From Streptomyces sp. SS1-1 (GTDB lineage Bacteria > Actinomycetota > Actinomycetes > Streptomycetales > Streptomycetaceae): a stretch of 64,000 nt of DNA. The DNA lies in the NCBI RefSeq assembly GCF_008973465.1, contig NZ_WBXN01000004.1, forward strand, positions 3,512,501-3,576,500. Direction: 5' to 3'. Below are positions 17,314 to 25,800 of this stretch, piece by piece. A program made the position numbers and the translations under genes. Under the pieces are notes generated by a model that worked only from the letters and a program-made list of their open reading frames with translations, searched no databases and was not told where the DNA came from. The stretch's first letter is position 1. Each line of letters opens with the position of its first letter.

Positions 17314-17357
17314 AAGGGCGGCCCCCACCGTCTCGCCAAAGCCGCGGGGCCGCCCTT
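17314..17357 (+). terminator. Terminator ending the AICE-1 transfer operon
   Basis: AAGGGCGGCCCC (17314-17325) pairs perfectly with GGGGCCGCCCTT (17346-17357). The same stem is conserved in AICE-2. It separates the transfer module from the replication module and marks the right edge of similarity between the two elements. Confidence 0.8.
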
Positions 17358-17397
17358 GCCAACCAGTCACCCACACAAGGAACTGGAGACATCCAGC

Positions 17398-18303
17398 ATG
17401 ACCCATGACCCCCGCTTAGCGCTGCTCCGTGCAGCGCTGGACGCCGCCGAACGTGGCTGGCACGTCTTCCCGCTGCGCCCTGGCAGCAAGCGGCCCGCCC
17501 TGCACGGTGAGAAGTCCTGCACCCGCACCGGCGAATGCTCCGGCGGACACCGCAAGTGGGAGCAGCGCGCCACCACCGACCCCGACCGCATCCGTGCCGC
17601 GTGGTCGCGGGCGCCGTTCAACGTCGGTATCGCGACCGGCCCGTCCGGGCTGGTCGTGGTGGACCTGGACACGCCAGAGCACAAAGGCAGTTCGGACGCG
17701 CCTGACGGCGCGGCAACCTTTGGAGCGCTCTGCGAGCGCGCCGCACAGGCCGTCCCCGACACCTACCGGGTGCGGACCACCAGCGGCGGAACCCACCTGT
17801 ACTTCACCGCCCCGGCCGGCGTCCGCATCGGCTCCACAGCGGGCACCGTCGCCGAATCGGTGGACACCCGGGGGTGGGGCGGATACGTCGTCGCGGCGGG
17901 CAGCATCCTGCCCGCCGGACAGTACGAAGCCCTGAGCGCCCCTAAGACCGCCCCGGTGCCGTCGTGGCTCCAAAGCATCCTGCAACCCGCTCCCAAGCCC
18001 GCCCAGGCCCCGTCTGTGGCCGTAGCGGGGCAATCACGGCGATACGCGGACGTAGCACTCGCCAACGAGACACGGAACGTCGCCACCGCTCAACACGGCT
18101 CACGGGAAGCGGCGTTGTTCCGGGCCGCCCGCGCTCTCGGTCGCTTCGTCGCGTGGGGCGACCTCCCCCGACACCTGGTTGAACAGGCTCTTCAGGAGGT
18201 AGGCGAGGCGACCGGACTGTCCGCGTCCGAGTGCCGCTCCACCCTGCGCAGCGCCCTCAACTGGTCCATCACCCACAACAGCCGCAGCGGGGCGACGGCA
18301 TGA
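17398..18303 (+). CDS. Bifunctional primase/polymerase (Prim-Pol) of AICE-1
   Basis: A 301-residue replication protein. The Prim-Pol domain (about residues 8-200) has the catalytic DxD in VVVDLDTPE and the sxH motif TSGGTHLYF. A helical C-terminal domain (about 230-300, REAALFRAARALGRF...SECRSTLRSAL) resembles primase C-terminal helices. It would prime or synthesise DNA at the element's origin with the downstream ATPase. ATG 17398 has GGAG nine bases upstream; the frame extends farther left but without a site. The stop overlaps the next ATG. Confidence 0.88.
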   Translation: MTHDPRLALLRAALDAAERGWHVFPLRPGSKRPALHGEKSCTRTGECSGGHRKWEQRATTDPDRIRAAWSRAPFNVGIATGPSGLVVVDLDTPEHKGSSDAPDGAATFGALCERAAQAVPDTYRVRTTSGGTHLYFTAPAGVRIGSTAGTVAESVDTRGWGGYVVAAGSILPAGQYEALSAPKTAPVPSWLQSILQPAPKPAQAPSVAVAGQSRRYADVALANETRNVATAQHGSREAALFRAARALGRFVAWGDLPRHLVEQALQEVGEATGLSASECRSTLRSALNWSITHNSRSGATA

Positions 18304-18719
18304 GCACCCGTTCCCGCCCCCACCTGAAGAGCATCCCCACCACCCCGGACGGCCCGCCGGACGCTGCACAGGGTGCGGACACACCGGCCGTGGGCGAGCC
18401 GAAAGGCGCCGCCCGCAAGGGCGTCCCAACTGCTCTTCGTCCGAACCGATCCACCGCCCGGCCCGGTAGCGACCCGACCCCGGACGCGCCCGGTATCCGA
18501 ATCTTCGCCCCGCCGGTCTACCGGCACCACTACGACGGCGCCCGCTGGTCGACGCGGCCCGGCGCCCTGCCCACCGCCGCCTATGCCTGCCCCTGCGGAC
18601 TGACCGATACCGCCACCGGCCCCGAGAACGTGGCCGCGCTCGTCACCGAGTACGACGCCCACCGATCCGCCTGCACGGGAGCTTCCGCCGCACCCCCCGA
18701 AAGGAGGGCCGCCGCATGA
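18300..18719 (+). CDS. Small Cys/His-containing protein of the AICE-1 replication operon
   Basis: A 139-residue protein with a disordered Pro-rich N-terminal half and a short C-terminal module with CPCG, His and Cys (AYACPCGLTDTATGPENVAALVTEYDAHRSAC) that could bind zinc. It overlaps both neighbours by 4 bases, so the three genes are translationally coupled. Unknown function; a replication accessory is a reasonable guess. Confidence 0.7.
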   Translation: MSTRSRPHLKSIPTTPDGPPDAAQGADTPAVGEPKGAARKGVPTALRPNRSTARPGSDPTPDAPGIRIFAPPVYRHHYDGARWSTRPGALPTAAYACPCGLTDTATGPENVAALVTEYDAHRSACTGASAAPPERRAAA

Positions 18720-19864
18720 CCGACCGCATTGACGGCGCCGCGCTGCTCAACGAGGTGGAAGCCTTCCACCGCCGCTTCAACGTCTTCCCCAACGAGGCCG
18801 CCTACGTCGCCGTGGTCCTGTGGGACGCGCACGCTCACCTGCTCGACTGCTTCGAGTCCACCCCGCGCCTGGCGTTCCTGTCCCCGGAACCCGGGTCCGG
18901 GAAGTCGCGGGCGTTGGAGATCGTGGAAACCCTCGTGCCCAACCCCATGGCCGCTGTCGACGCCTCCGCCGCCGCGCTCTTCCGCGCCGTGGCCGGGGTC
19001 GACGGCAAACGGCCCACGATCCTCTTCGATGAGATCGACACCATCTTCGGCCCCAAGGCCGGGGAGAACGAACAGCTCCGGGGTTTCATCAACGCAGGCC
19101 ACCGCCGCAACCGGCCGATGTTCCGATGCGTGGGAGACGGCGCCAACCAGACCGTGCAAGCGTTCCACTCCTTCGCCGCCGTCGCCGTGGCCGGGCTCGG
19201 CTACCTGCCCGACACCATCCGGGACCGCTCCGTCAACATCCGCATGCGCCGCCGGGCCCGCAACGAGACGATCGAGCCCTACCGCACCCGCATCCACGAA
19301 AAGGAAGGCTTCGCCCTGCGCGACCGGCTCGCCACCTGGGCCGAGCAGGTCAGCGAGCGCGTCATGAACGTGTGGCCGGCACTGCCCGACGGCGTCACGG
19401 ACCGGCCCGCCGACGTATGGGAACCGCTGCTCGCGATCGCGGACGCCGCGGGCGGGGACTGGCCCGACCGGGCCCGCGAAGCCTGCATCGTCCTGGTCAC
19501 CGCCTCCAAAGCCAACGACAAAGGCAGCCTCGGAGTCCGGCTGCTCACCGACCTGCGCGACCACGTGATGGTCGGCATCGACCGCCTGCCCACCGTCGCG
19601 ATCCTGGACCGGCTCAACGCCCTGGACGACGCTCCGTGGGCGGACCTGCACGGCAAGCCGCTCGACAACCGGCGCCTGTCCCGGATGCTCGCCGAGTACA
19701 TGACGGCCGACAACGAGCCGATCACCTCCCGCAACATCAAGGCCGCAGGGAGCGTCCTCAAGGGCTACTACGCCGCCGACCTCAGGGACGCGTGGGCCCG
19801 CTACTGCCCCCCACCCCCCGAAAGTCCGCTACCTCCGCTACCCGGCACCCAAAACGCCGCCTGA
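18716..19864 (+). CDS. DUF3631 P-loop ATPase, candidate replicative helicase of AICE-1
   Basis: A 382-residue P-loop protein. Walker A is SPEPGSGKSRALEIVE (about residues 57-70), Walker B ILFDEIDTIFG (about 101-111), then an arginine-rich region and the DUF3631 C-terminal domain. Such proteins accompany Prim-Pol enzymes in mobile elements and are believed to act as the replicative helicase. Strong AAAGGAGGG site before ATG 18716. Its 3' end already contains two of the octamer iterons, so the origin overlaps the gene. Confidence 0.85.
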   Translation: MTDRIDGAALLNEVEAFHRRFNVFPNEAAYVAVVLWDAHAHLLDCFESTPRLAFLSPEPGSGKSRALEIVETLVPNPMAAVDASAAALFRAVAGVDGKRPTILFDEIDTIFGPKAGENEQLRGFINAGHRRNRPMFRCVGDGANQTVQAFHSFAAVAVAGLGYLPDTIRDRSVNIRMRRRARNETIEPYRTRIHEKEGFALRDRLATWAEQVSERVMNVWPALPDGVTDRPADVWEPLLAIADAAGGDWPDRAREACIVLVTASKANDKGSLGVRLLTDLRDHVMVGIDRLPTVAILDRLNALDDAPWADLHGKPLDNRRLSRMLAEYMTADNEPITSRNIKAAGSVLKGYYAADLRDAWARYCPPPPESPLPPLPGTQNAA

Positions 19865-19999
19865 CCAGCACTAACGCGGTAGCGGCAACCGGCCCCGGTT
19901 GCCGCTACCCCGCCGCTACCCATCCGCTACCGCTACCCCATCCCGCTACCCCGAACAGGCCCCTGACCTGCACGGTAGCGGAGGTAGCGGAAGTAGCGG
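19826..19999. repeat. Iteron cluster CCGCTACC, candidate replication origin of AICE-1
   Basis: Exact CCGCTACC on the plus strand at 19826, 19835, 19902, 19913, 19924, 19930 and 19943; reverse copies at 19878, 19974 and 19983, plus a one-mismatch copy at 19992. Two of them form a perfect 15-bp hairpin, 19878-19892 with 19895-19909. Position between helicase and excisionase genes fits an origin bound by the element's Rep proteins. Confidence 0.75.
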
Positions 20000-20043
20000 C
20001 CCTCAGAGGGACCCCCGACGGACAGCCCCGGAGGAGTCACCGC

Positions 20044-20241
20044 ATGACCACCGCCACGCCCCCGAGCCTGCAGGCGCTCAAGGTGCCGGAAGTCATGACC
20101 GCCCTGCGCCTCAGCCGCAGCAAGGTCTACGACCTCATCCGCTCGAAAGAGCTCGAAAGTTTCACGGCCGGACGAGCCCGCCGCATCCCGGTCGAGTCCG
20201 TCCGCCGCTACATGCAGAACCGCATCGAGGAGACCGACTGA
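20044..20241 (+). CDS. xis: Excisionase (AICE-1)
   Basis: A 65-residue HTH_17/MerR-like DNA-binding protein (LKVPEVMTALRLSRSKVYDLIRSKELESFTAGRARRIPVESVRRYM), the usual excisionase fold that directs integrase toward excision. GGAGGAG site before ATG 20044. Its stop overlaps the integrase ATG (TGATG), so both are made together. Confidence 0.85.
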   Translation: MTTATPPSLQALKVPEVMTALRLSRSKVYDLIRSKELESFTAGRARRIPVESVRRYMQNRIEETD

Positions 20242-21521
20242 TGGCCAAGCGTGCCAACGGCGAGGGAACGATCAGCAAGCGTGCGGATGGCCGATACCAC
20301 GCCGCCGCCTACGTGTACCGCCCTGACGGAACCCGCACCCGCAAGTTCGTCTACGGCAAGACCCGCAAAGAAGTGGCCGACAAGCTCACGGAGTTGCAGG
20401 AGAAGACACGCCAGGGGATTCCGGCCGCAGAGTCCACCATGGCGTTCGGCGACTACCTCACGTACTGGCTCGCCACCATCGCGCCGCAGCGACTCAAGCC
20501 GTCCACGCTGAACAGCTACGAAGGTCTGGCCCGCCTATACATCCGCCCCGCCCTCGGTAGGAAGCGGCTGAACCGGCTGTCCCCGGCGGACGTGCGCCGG
20601 TTCCTCGCGGAGTTCAAGGACTCCTGCCTGTGCTGCCTGCGTGGTGCAGACAAGGACCGGCCGGAGGACAAACGCTCGTGCTGCGCCGTGGGCCGCTGCT
20701 GCCAGCGTCGCCCGTCGGCCCGGACCGTCCAGTACATCCATGCCGTCCTCCGCTCCTCTCTCCAGCAAGCAATCCGAGAGGAGTTGATCGCGCGGAACGT
20801 CGCCCGGATCGTTGAGACTCCCACCGTCACCCGCAAGGAGGTGCGTCCGCTGGACGCCGCAGAGGCTCGCCTCATGCTCAAGACCGCCCGGTCCCACCGC
20901 CTCTACGCCCTGTGGCTGCTGCTCGTCTCGACAGGCCTGCGACGGGGTGAAGCACTTGCCCTCACGTGGGCGGACGTCGACCTCACAAACGGTCAGCTTC
21001 GCGTCCGCCGGAACGTCCAGCGCATCCGACGTGAGCTGATCTTCGGCACCCCCAAGACCACGCGTTCCATCCGCACGGTCTCCTTGCCGAAGCACTGCAT
21101 GCGGGCACTTGCCCAGCACCGAACCCAGCAGGAGCGGGAACACAAAGTCGCGGGGAAGAAGTGGCAGCCCGCGCCCGGACAGCCGGACGGCCTGATCTTC
21201 ACTACGACGCACGGTCGGATCACGGACCCCCGCAGCCTGAACAGGATGCTCACCATCCTGTGCCGGGATGCCGGCGTGCGGCGGGTGCGGGTGCACGACC
21301 TCCGGCACACATGCGCCTCACTGCTGCTCGCGCAGGGCGTGGACGCTCGCACGATCATGGAAACGCTCGGGCACAGCACGATCACGATGACGCTGGACAC
21401 CTACGCGCACGTGATGAGCACGACGCTCAAGGCCGCCGCTGACCGAATGGACGACGCCCTCGGGCTGGACGAGTCCGGCGAGGGATCCGGCAGCGAGCAG
21501 GAGGCAGACACCGAGGAGTGA
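20241..21521 (+). CDS. int: Tyrosine site-specific integrase (AICE-1)
   Basis: A 426-residue tyrosine recombinase that recombines attP with the 3' end of tRNA-Arg. Order: arm-binding N-terminal domain (about 1-60), SAM-like core-binding domain (about 65-195), catalytic domain with Arg234 (TGLRRGE), His352 and Arg355 (HDLRH), His378 (LGHS) and Tyr388 (LDTYAHV). All catalytic residues are present. A Cys-rich insertion at 129-154 (seven Cys) could bind zinc. It ends 73 bp before attR. Confidence 0.95.
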   Translation: MAKRANGEGTISKRADGRYHAAAYVYRPDGTRTRKFVYGKTRKEVADKLTELQEKTRQGIPAAESTMAFGDYLTYWLATIAPQRLKPSTLNSYEGLARLYIRPALGRKRLNRLSPADVRRFLAEFKDSCLCCLRGADKDRPEDKRSCCAVGRCCQRRPSARTVQYIHAVLRSSLQQAIREELIARNVARIVETPTVTRKEVRPLDAAEARLMLKTARSHRLYALWLLLVSTGLRRGEALALTWADVDLTNGQLRVRRNVQRIRRELIFGTPKTTRSIRTVSLPKHCMRALAQHRTQQEREHKVAGKKWQPAPGQPDGLIFTTTHGRITDPRSLNRMLTILCRDAGVRRVRVHDLRHTCASLLLAQGVDARTIMETLGHSTITMTLDTYAHVMSTTLKAAADRMDDALGLDESGEGSGSEQEADTEE

Positions 21522-21538
21522 TCGGCACTCTCAACCGC

Positions 21539-21561
21539 GTTGATGTCAGCCGTTGATGTCA
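21539..21561. repeat. Right arm-type integrase site of AICE-1
   Basis: Two TGATGTCA units 13 bp apart, matching 8599-8621 in sequence and orientation. It lies 34 bp from the core; the left pair lies about 95 bp from its core. Confidence 0.65.
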
Positions 21562-21593
21562 AAGGCCCCCTGGGATCATCCCGGGGGGCCTTT
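21561..21593. terminator. Bidirectional terminator supplied by AICE-1 next to attR
   Basis: AAAGGCCCCC pairs with GGGGGCCTTT around a GGG/CCC inner stem. It ends the integrase operon and, read the other way, replaces the terminator the tRNA-Arg gene lost on integration. Confidence 0.75.
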
Positions 21594-21594
21594 G

Positions 21595-21643
21595 ACCTGT
21601 GTGCACTCGGCAGGATTCGAACCTGCAACCTTCTGATCCGTAG
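21595..21643. repeat. attR of AICE-1
   Basis: 49-bp core identical to 8455-8503, covering the anticodon loop to the 3' end of tRNA-Arg; the element copy restores a complete tRNA. Confidence 0.95.
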
Positions 21644-21674
21644 TCAGATGCTCTATCCGTTAAGCTACGAGTGC
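21602..21674 (-). tRNA. tRNA-Arg (ACG)
   Basis: A 73-nt cloverleaf with acceptor stem GCACTCG/CGAGTGC, discriminator A, anticodon loop CTACGGA (anticodon ACG) on a TCTGA/TCAGA stem, and T-loop GGTTCGAATCC. No CCA encoded. Intact although its 3' half is the AICE-1 attachment core. Confidence 0.95.
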
Positions 21675-21841
21675 TTGTTCTGTTTTTTCGCCGCTCCCGG
21701 CCCTTCCGGCCCGCTCGCGGCGACAGGAAGAACATTACATGACTGCCGCCGCCATGTGAAATCCGTTTGCCGCACCCCTTGTGACCTGCGGAAATGTGCG
21801 GAAGCGGGTGCAGCGGGCGTACAGGGGCTCCGAACGCGAAA

Positions 21842-21875
21842 CAGGGAGCCTGGCTGAGATCAGCCGGGCTCCCTG
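21842..21875. terminator. Terminator downstream of tRNA-Ser(GCT)
   Basis: CAGGGAGCC and GGCTCCCTG arms with an inner GGCTG/CAGCC stem, just 3' of the minus-strand tRNA-Ser. Confidence 0.75.
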
Positions 21876-21883
21876 TCGGAGGG

Positions 21884-21974
21884 CGGAGGCGGAGGGATTT
21901 GAACCCTCGATGGGCTTTAAGGCCCAAACCGCATTAGCAGTGCGGCGCCATAGACCGGACTAGGCGACGCCTCC
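21884..21974 (-). tRNA. tRNA-Ser (GCT)
   Basis: A 91-nt class II tRNA: acceptor GGAGGCG/CGCCTCC, discriminator G, anticodon loop CTGCTAA (GCT), long variable arm GGGCCTTAAAGCCC, T-loop GGTTCAAATCC. It has no element beside it. Confidence 0.95.
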
Positions 21975-22140
21975 AGCACAACCGCCCGCGCGAGCGCGTT
22001 CGGTGCGTGCAGATGATGACACAGTCGAGCGTGCTGTCACCAATCGACCTCCACGGTACTAGGCGGAGAGCCCGCAGGGCAAAGCTCTTCTCGGCGTGCT
22101 GCGCGCGCAACGTCCGGCCCGGTGTGGCGTTAGGCAGGGC

Positions 22141-22605
22141 ATGTCGCAGGTGAACCGTTCCGTCTCCGCCCGGCTGCTCCTCGCGGCCGGCTCCCTCGTC
22201 GCCGTCGCCTCCGGGACCGTCGTGCCCGCCGCCGCTCAGGCCCAGGGCCCGGTCCCCGGCCGCTCCGGTGATCACCTCGTCGTCACCGTCGCCGGCACCG
22301 GTGCCAGCGACGGCACCCATGAGCTGACCTGCCACCCGGCCGGAGGCGATCACCCGGACCCGGCCGGCGCCTGCGCCGCGCTCGACGGCGGGACCCGGTG
22401 GGGCCGGGACCTCTTCGCTCCCGACGCGCCCGGCGGGCTGTGCACCATGCAGTACGGCGGGCCGGCGACCGCGCATGTCACGGGGACCTGGGCCGGGCGC
22501 CCGGTCGACGCCCGGTTCGACCGGGGCGACGGGTGCGCGATCGCGCGGTGGAACCGGTTCGTGCCGCTCCTTCCCGACGTCCGGGCGCAGGGGCTGGGAG
22601 CGTAG
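22141..22605 (+). CDS. Secreted subtilisin inhibitor-like protein (SSI family)
   Basis: A 154-residue exported serine-protease inhibitor. A signal peptide (about residues 1-33, ending PAAAQA) precedes the SSI domain with its four Cys: ELTCHPAGG...GACAAL and LCTMQYGGP...GDGCAIARW. The reactive loop CTMQYGGP puts Met at P1 as in classical SSI, predicting inhibition of subtilisin-type proteases. ATG 22141 gives a normal signal peptide. Monocistronic. Confidence 0.92.
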   Translation: MSQVNRSVSARLLLAAGSLVAVASGTVVPAAAQAQGPVPGRSGDHLVVTVAGTGASDGTHELTCHPAGGDHPDPAGACAALDGGTRWGRDLFAPDAPGGLCTMQYGGPATAHVTGTWAGRPVDARFDRGDGCAIARWNRFVPLLPDVRAQGLGA

Positions 22606-22885
22606 AGCGGCCTGTGTCCCGTACCGCTTCGGCATACCGGAGGCACCGGGTCCGTAAAGGTCCCGCGAAGGTGTCGCGAAGCCCCGTGGGGCAAGGGGCG
22701 CAGGCAGGAGGGGCGGAGGGGCGGGCGGTCATACGTTCTACGTCACCGCCTGGTGCGACCTCGCTCTCATCCGGCGTCGCGAGCGCAACCCCAGCCCTTA
22801 GACTCCCTCGCGTGACACGCTGCGGACCGATTGGCAAGATGGCCGGAGCGGTCGGCTAGGTGCGGTAACAGGGAGGAAGCGTCTC

Positions 22886-25800
22886 GTGAGCAGCAGGCCA
22901 TCCCGAGGCGCTGCTCGCCTCGCAGCCATACTCGACGCGCTTCCCGATGCGTTGGTGCTGGTCAACGCCAATGGGACCGTCGTCAACGCGAACACCATCG
23001 CCCTGGAGGCCTTCGAGGCGCCGGGCACCGCGCTGGTGGGGCGCGGGCTGCTCGACCTGCTGCCGCAGTTCGACTCCAAGCTGATCCCCGGCTCGATGCG
23101 CCGGCCCGACCACATGGACCCGCAGGGCCGGACCAAGCCGACCCGGATGACGGCCCGCCGCACCGACGGCACCGAGTTCCCGGTCGAGGTCACGTCCGCG
23201 AATCTGGAGAACGGCCAGCAGGCCTACGACGGACACGGCTACAGCGGCGACGAGCTGCTGATGCTCGTCGTCCGGGACCTGACCGGCACCGTCGACACCG
23301 AGGCCGAGCTGGCGCGTTCGCAGCGGCAGACGGAGATGATCCTGCGGGCCGCCTCCGAGGGCGTCGTCGGCACCGACACCGACGGGCGGATCGTCCTCGT
23401 CAACCCGGCCGCCGCCCAGATCCTCGGGTACCGGGCCAGCGACCTCGGCGGCCGCGAGCTGCACACCCTCGTGGCGCACTCCCGCGCCGACGGCTCCCCC
23501 TTCCCGTACCAGGAGTCCCCGCTCGCCGACACCCTGCGCTCCGGGCGCAAGCACCGGGTGCGCGGGCAGGTGCTGTGGTCCAAGAGCGGCGACCAGGTCT
23601 CCGTCGACCTGACGACGGCCCCCGTGCGCGACGGCGACCAGCTCGTCGGCGCCGTCATGACCTTCACCGACCGGCGGGCCTACGACACCCTCATCGAGGA
23701 GAAGGAGGCCGCGCAGCGGCAGCACGAGGAGGAGCTGGAACGCCTCGCCGAGGAGCACGCCTCCGAGCTGACCGCACTGCGCCAGAAGCACGTCGCCGAG
23801 ATCGAGGAGCTCGAGGAGCGGCACGCGGAGGAACTCGCCGCCGGTGAGGAGCGGTACGCCGCCCTCGGTGAGCGCGAGAAGGACCGGCACGAGGCGCTGG
23901 CCATGCGGCACGAGCAGCTGCTGACGCTGCTCGGGGGCTCCCTGCGCGGCCCGCTGGACGAGCTGCGCCGCGAGCTGGCGGCCCTGGCGGCGGACGACGC
24001 GGGGCAGTTGTGGCCCGAGGCGAACCAGGTGCTGCACCACCTGTCGGCGGGCTACTCGCGGATCACCACCCTGATCGACAACGTCCTCGGCTACCAGCGG
24101 CTCGACGCCGGGACCGACGGGATACAGCGCACGAAGGTGATGCTCGACGCGGTCGTCGCGGCGGGCGTGGACGGGGCCGTCGAGCTGATCGGCCCGGGCC
24201 GGGTGCAGTTCGCCGTGCACGCGCCGCCCATCGAGGCCGAGGTCGACCCGCAGCGCCTGGCGACCGCGCTCGCGCATCTCGTCGCGGACGTCGCCGGGGT
24301 GGACGCCACCGGCAACTCGCCGGTGTCGGCGGGCGGTTACCTGGACAACACGGTCGTCGTCGCGGCGGCGCAGCGCGGCGAGGTCGTCCGCATCGAGGTG
24401 CGCGGGCCGTACACCGGGGGAGACCCGGTGCACGAGCCGATCGTGCGCGGGATCGTCCGCGCGCACGGCGGTGTCCTGCAGACGCACGAGGTGCCGGGGA
24501 TGAGCGGCAGCGCGTTCGTCCTCGAAGTGCCCATCGGAGGCGGCGCGGGAGCCGTTCCCGCCGCTCCCGCCAAGGCCCCGGCGGAGGTTCCGGCCGAGGA
24601 ACCGGCCGGCTCCGACGACGCGGCGCAGAGCGGTGGCGGCGGGCGGCGGCGGGCCCGGCGCTCGTCCGTCGACGCCTTCCTGGAGAGCGAGTCCCCCGAG
24701 GCCCAGGCCGAGGCCGTCGCCGGTGCGGAGGGTGCCGCGCCGACCGGACGGCGGCGCAGGCGGGCCGCCGCGCCCGCGCTCCCCCAGGCCCCGGCCGCCG
24801 CCGTGGAGAACGCGCCCGAGGTCTCCGGCGGCACCGGACGGCGCCGTGGTCGCCCGGCCGAGGCCGGCGGGGACGCCGTCTCCGAGGGTGCCGTCGTCAT
24901 GGCCGGTGAGCAGTCCGCGGGCACCGCCGCCACGGGGAACAACCTGGGCGGGACCGTGCCGCCGCAGGGTGTGCCGTCCGGCGGACGCCGTGCCCGGCGT
25001 GACGGCGGACAGCAGCCGGCCCTGGCGCCCGCGCCCGCCGCCGCGCTCCCGGCGGCCGGTGACGCCGCCCAGCAGCCCGCCGCGCCGGACGCCCCCGCGG
25101 CCGGTGACGCCCCGCAGCCGACCGGGCGGCGCCGGCGCGCGCTGGCCGCCGCGGCCGAACGGGCCGCCGCCGCGCAGGCCCAGGAGGCGGGCCCGCGCCA
25201 GGTGTTCGCGCTGCCCCCGGCCGACGCGGACCGCGCGCCCGGCACCGCTGCCGCACCCGTCGCCGCCGCGCAGGCCGCCGTACCGGAGGCCCTTCCGGAG
25301 GCTGTGCCGGACGAGGGGCACGCCGTCGCGCACGATCCGGCCGAGGACCACACCCCGCCGCAGCCGCACCCCACGACCGCGCCCACCGGACGGCGCCGCC
25401 GTGCCGTGGCGCGCCCGCCGGAGGAGGCGGCGGCGCCTGGAGTGCCCGTGGCCGCTCCTGTTCCGGCGCAGCAGGGGGTGCCGCAGGGGCATCCCGTCCC
25501 GGCCGCCGCTCCCACGCCCGCGCCCGCGCCCACTCCTGTCACGGCCCCGGCCGCGCAGGCGGCTCCCGCCCAGCCCGTGCCGCCCGCCGTCGTTCCCGGT
25601 GGTCCGCTCCCGGCCGAGGCGCCGCCGGGCCAGGGCACCCCGGCGCACGGCACGCCCGCGCAGGGCGTCCCCGCCCCGGTCGCGCAGCAGTGGCCCGCCG
25701 CCGACGGCACCGCCGGGGCCGGCGTCGTACCGCCGCAGGGCGCTCCGCAGCCCGCGCAGCCGCAGGTGCCGCAGGGCACTCCCGCGCCCGGGACCCCGTT

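Larger units (their letters stand above)
8455..21643. mobile_element. AICE-1, integrative and conjugative element in tRNA-Arg(ACG)
   Basis: About 13.1 kb bounded by 49-bp direct repeats. It encodes in order a candidate abortive-infection protein, a PP2C/HTH regulatory pair (minus strand), a transfer module (12164-17306), a replication module (17398-19999), excisionase and tyrosine integrase, the last next to attR. This is the gene order of pSAM2-type actinomycete integrative and conjugative elements, which replicate by a dedicated Rep system and move double-stranded DNA with one FtsK-like ATPase. All core genes look intact, so it could be functional. Confidence 0.93.

Noticed and set aside
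19826..19999. CRISPR array
   Set aside because: The repeated unit is 8 bp, irregularly spaced and in both orientations; it fits iterons, not CRISPR repeats and spacers.
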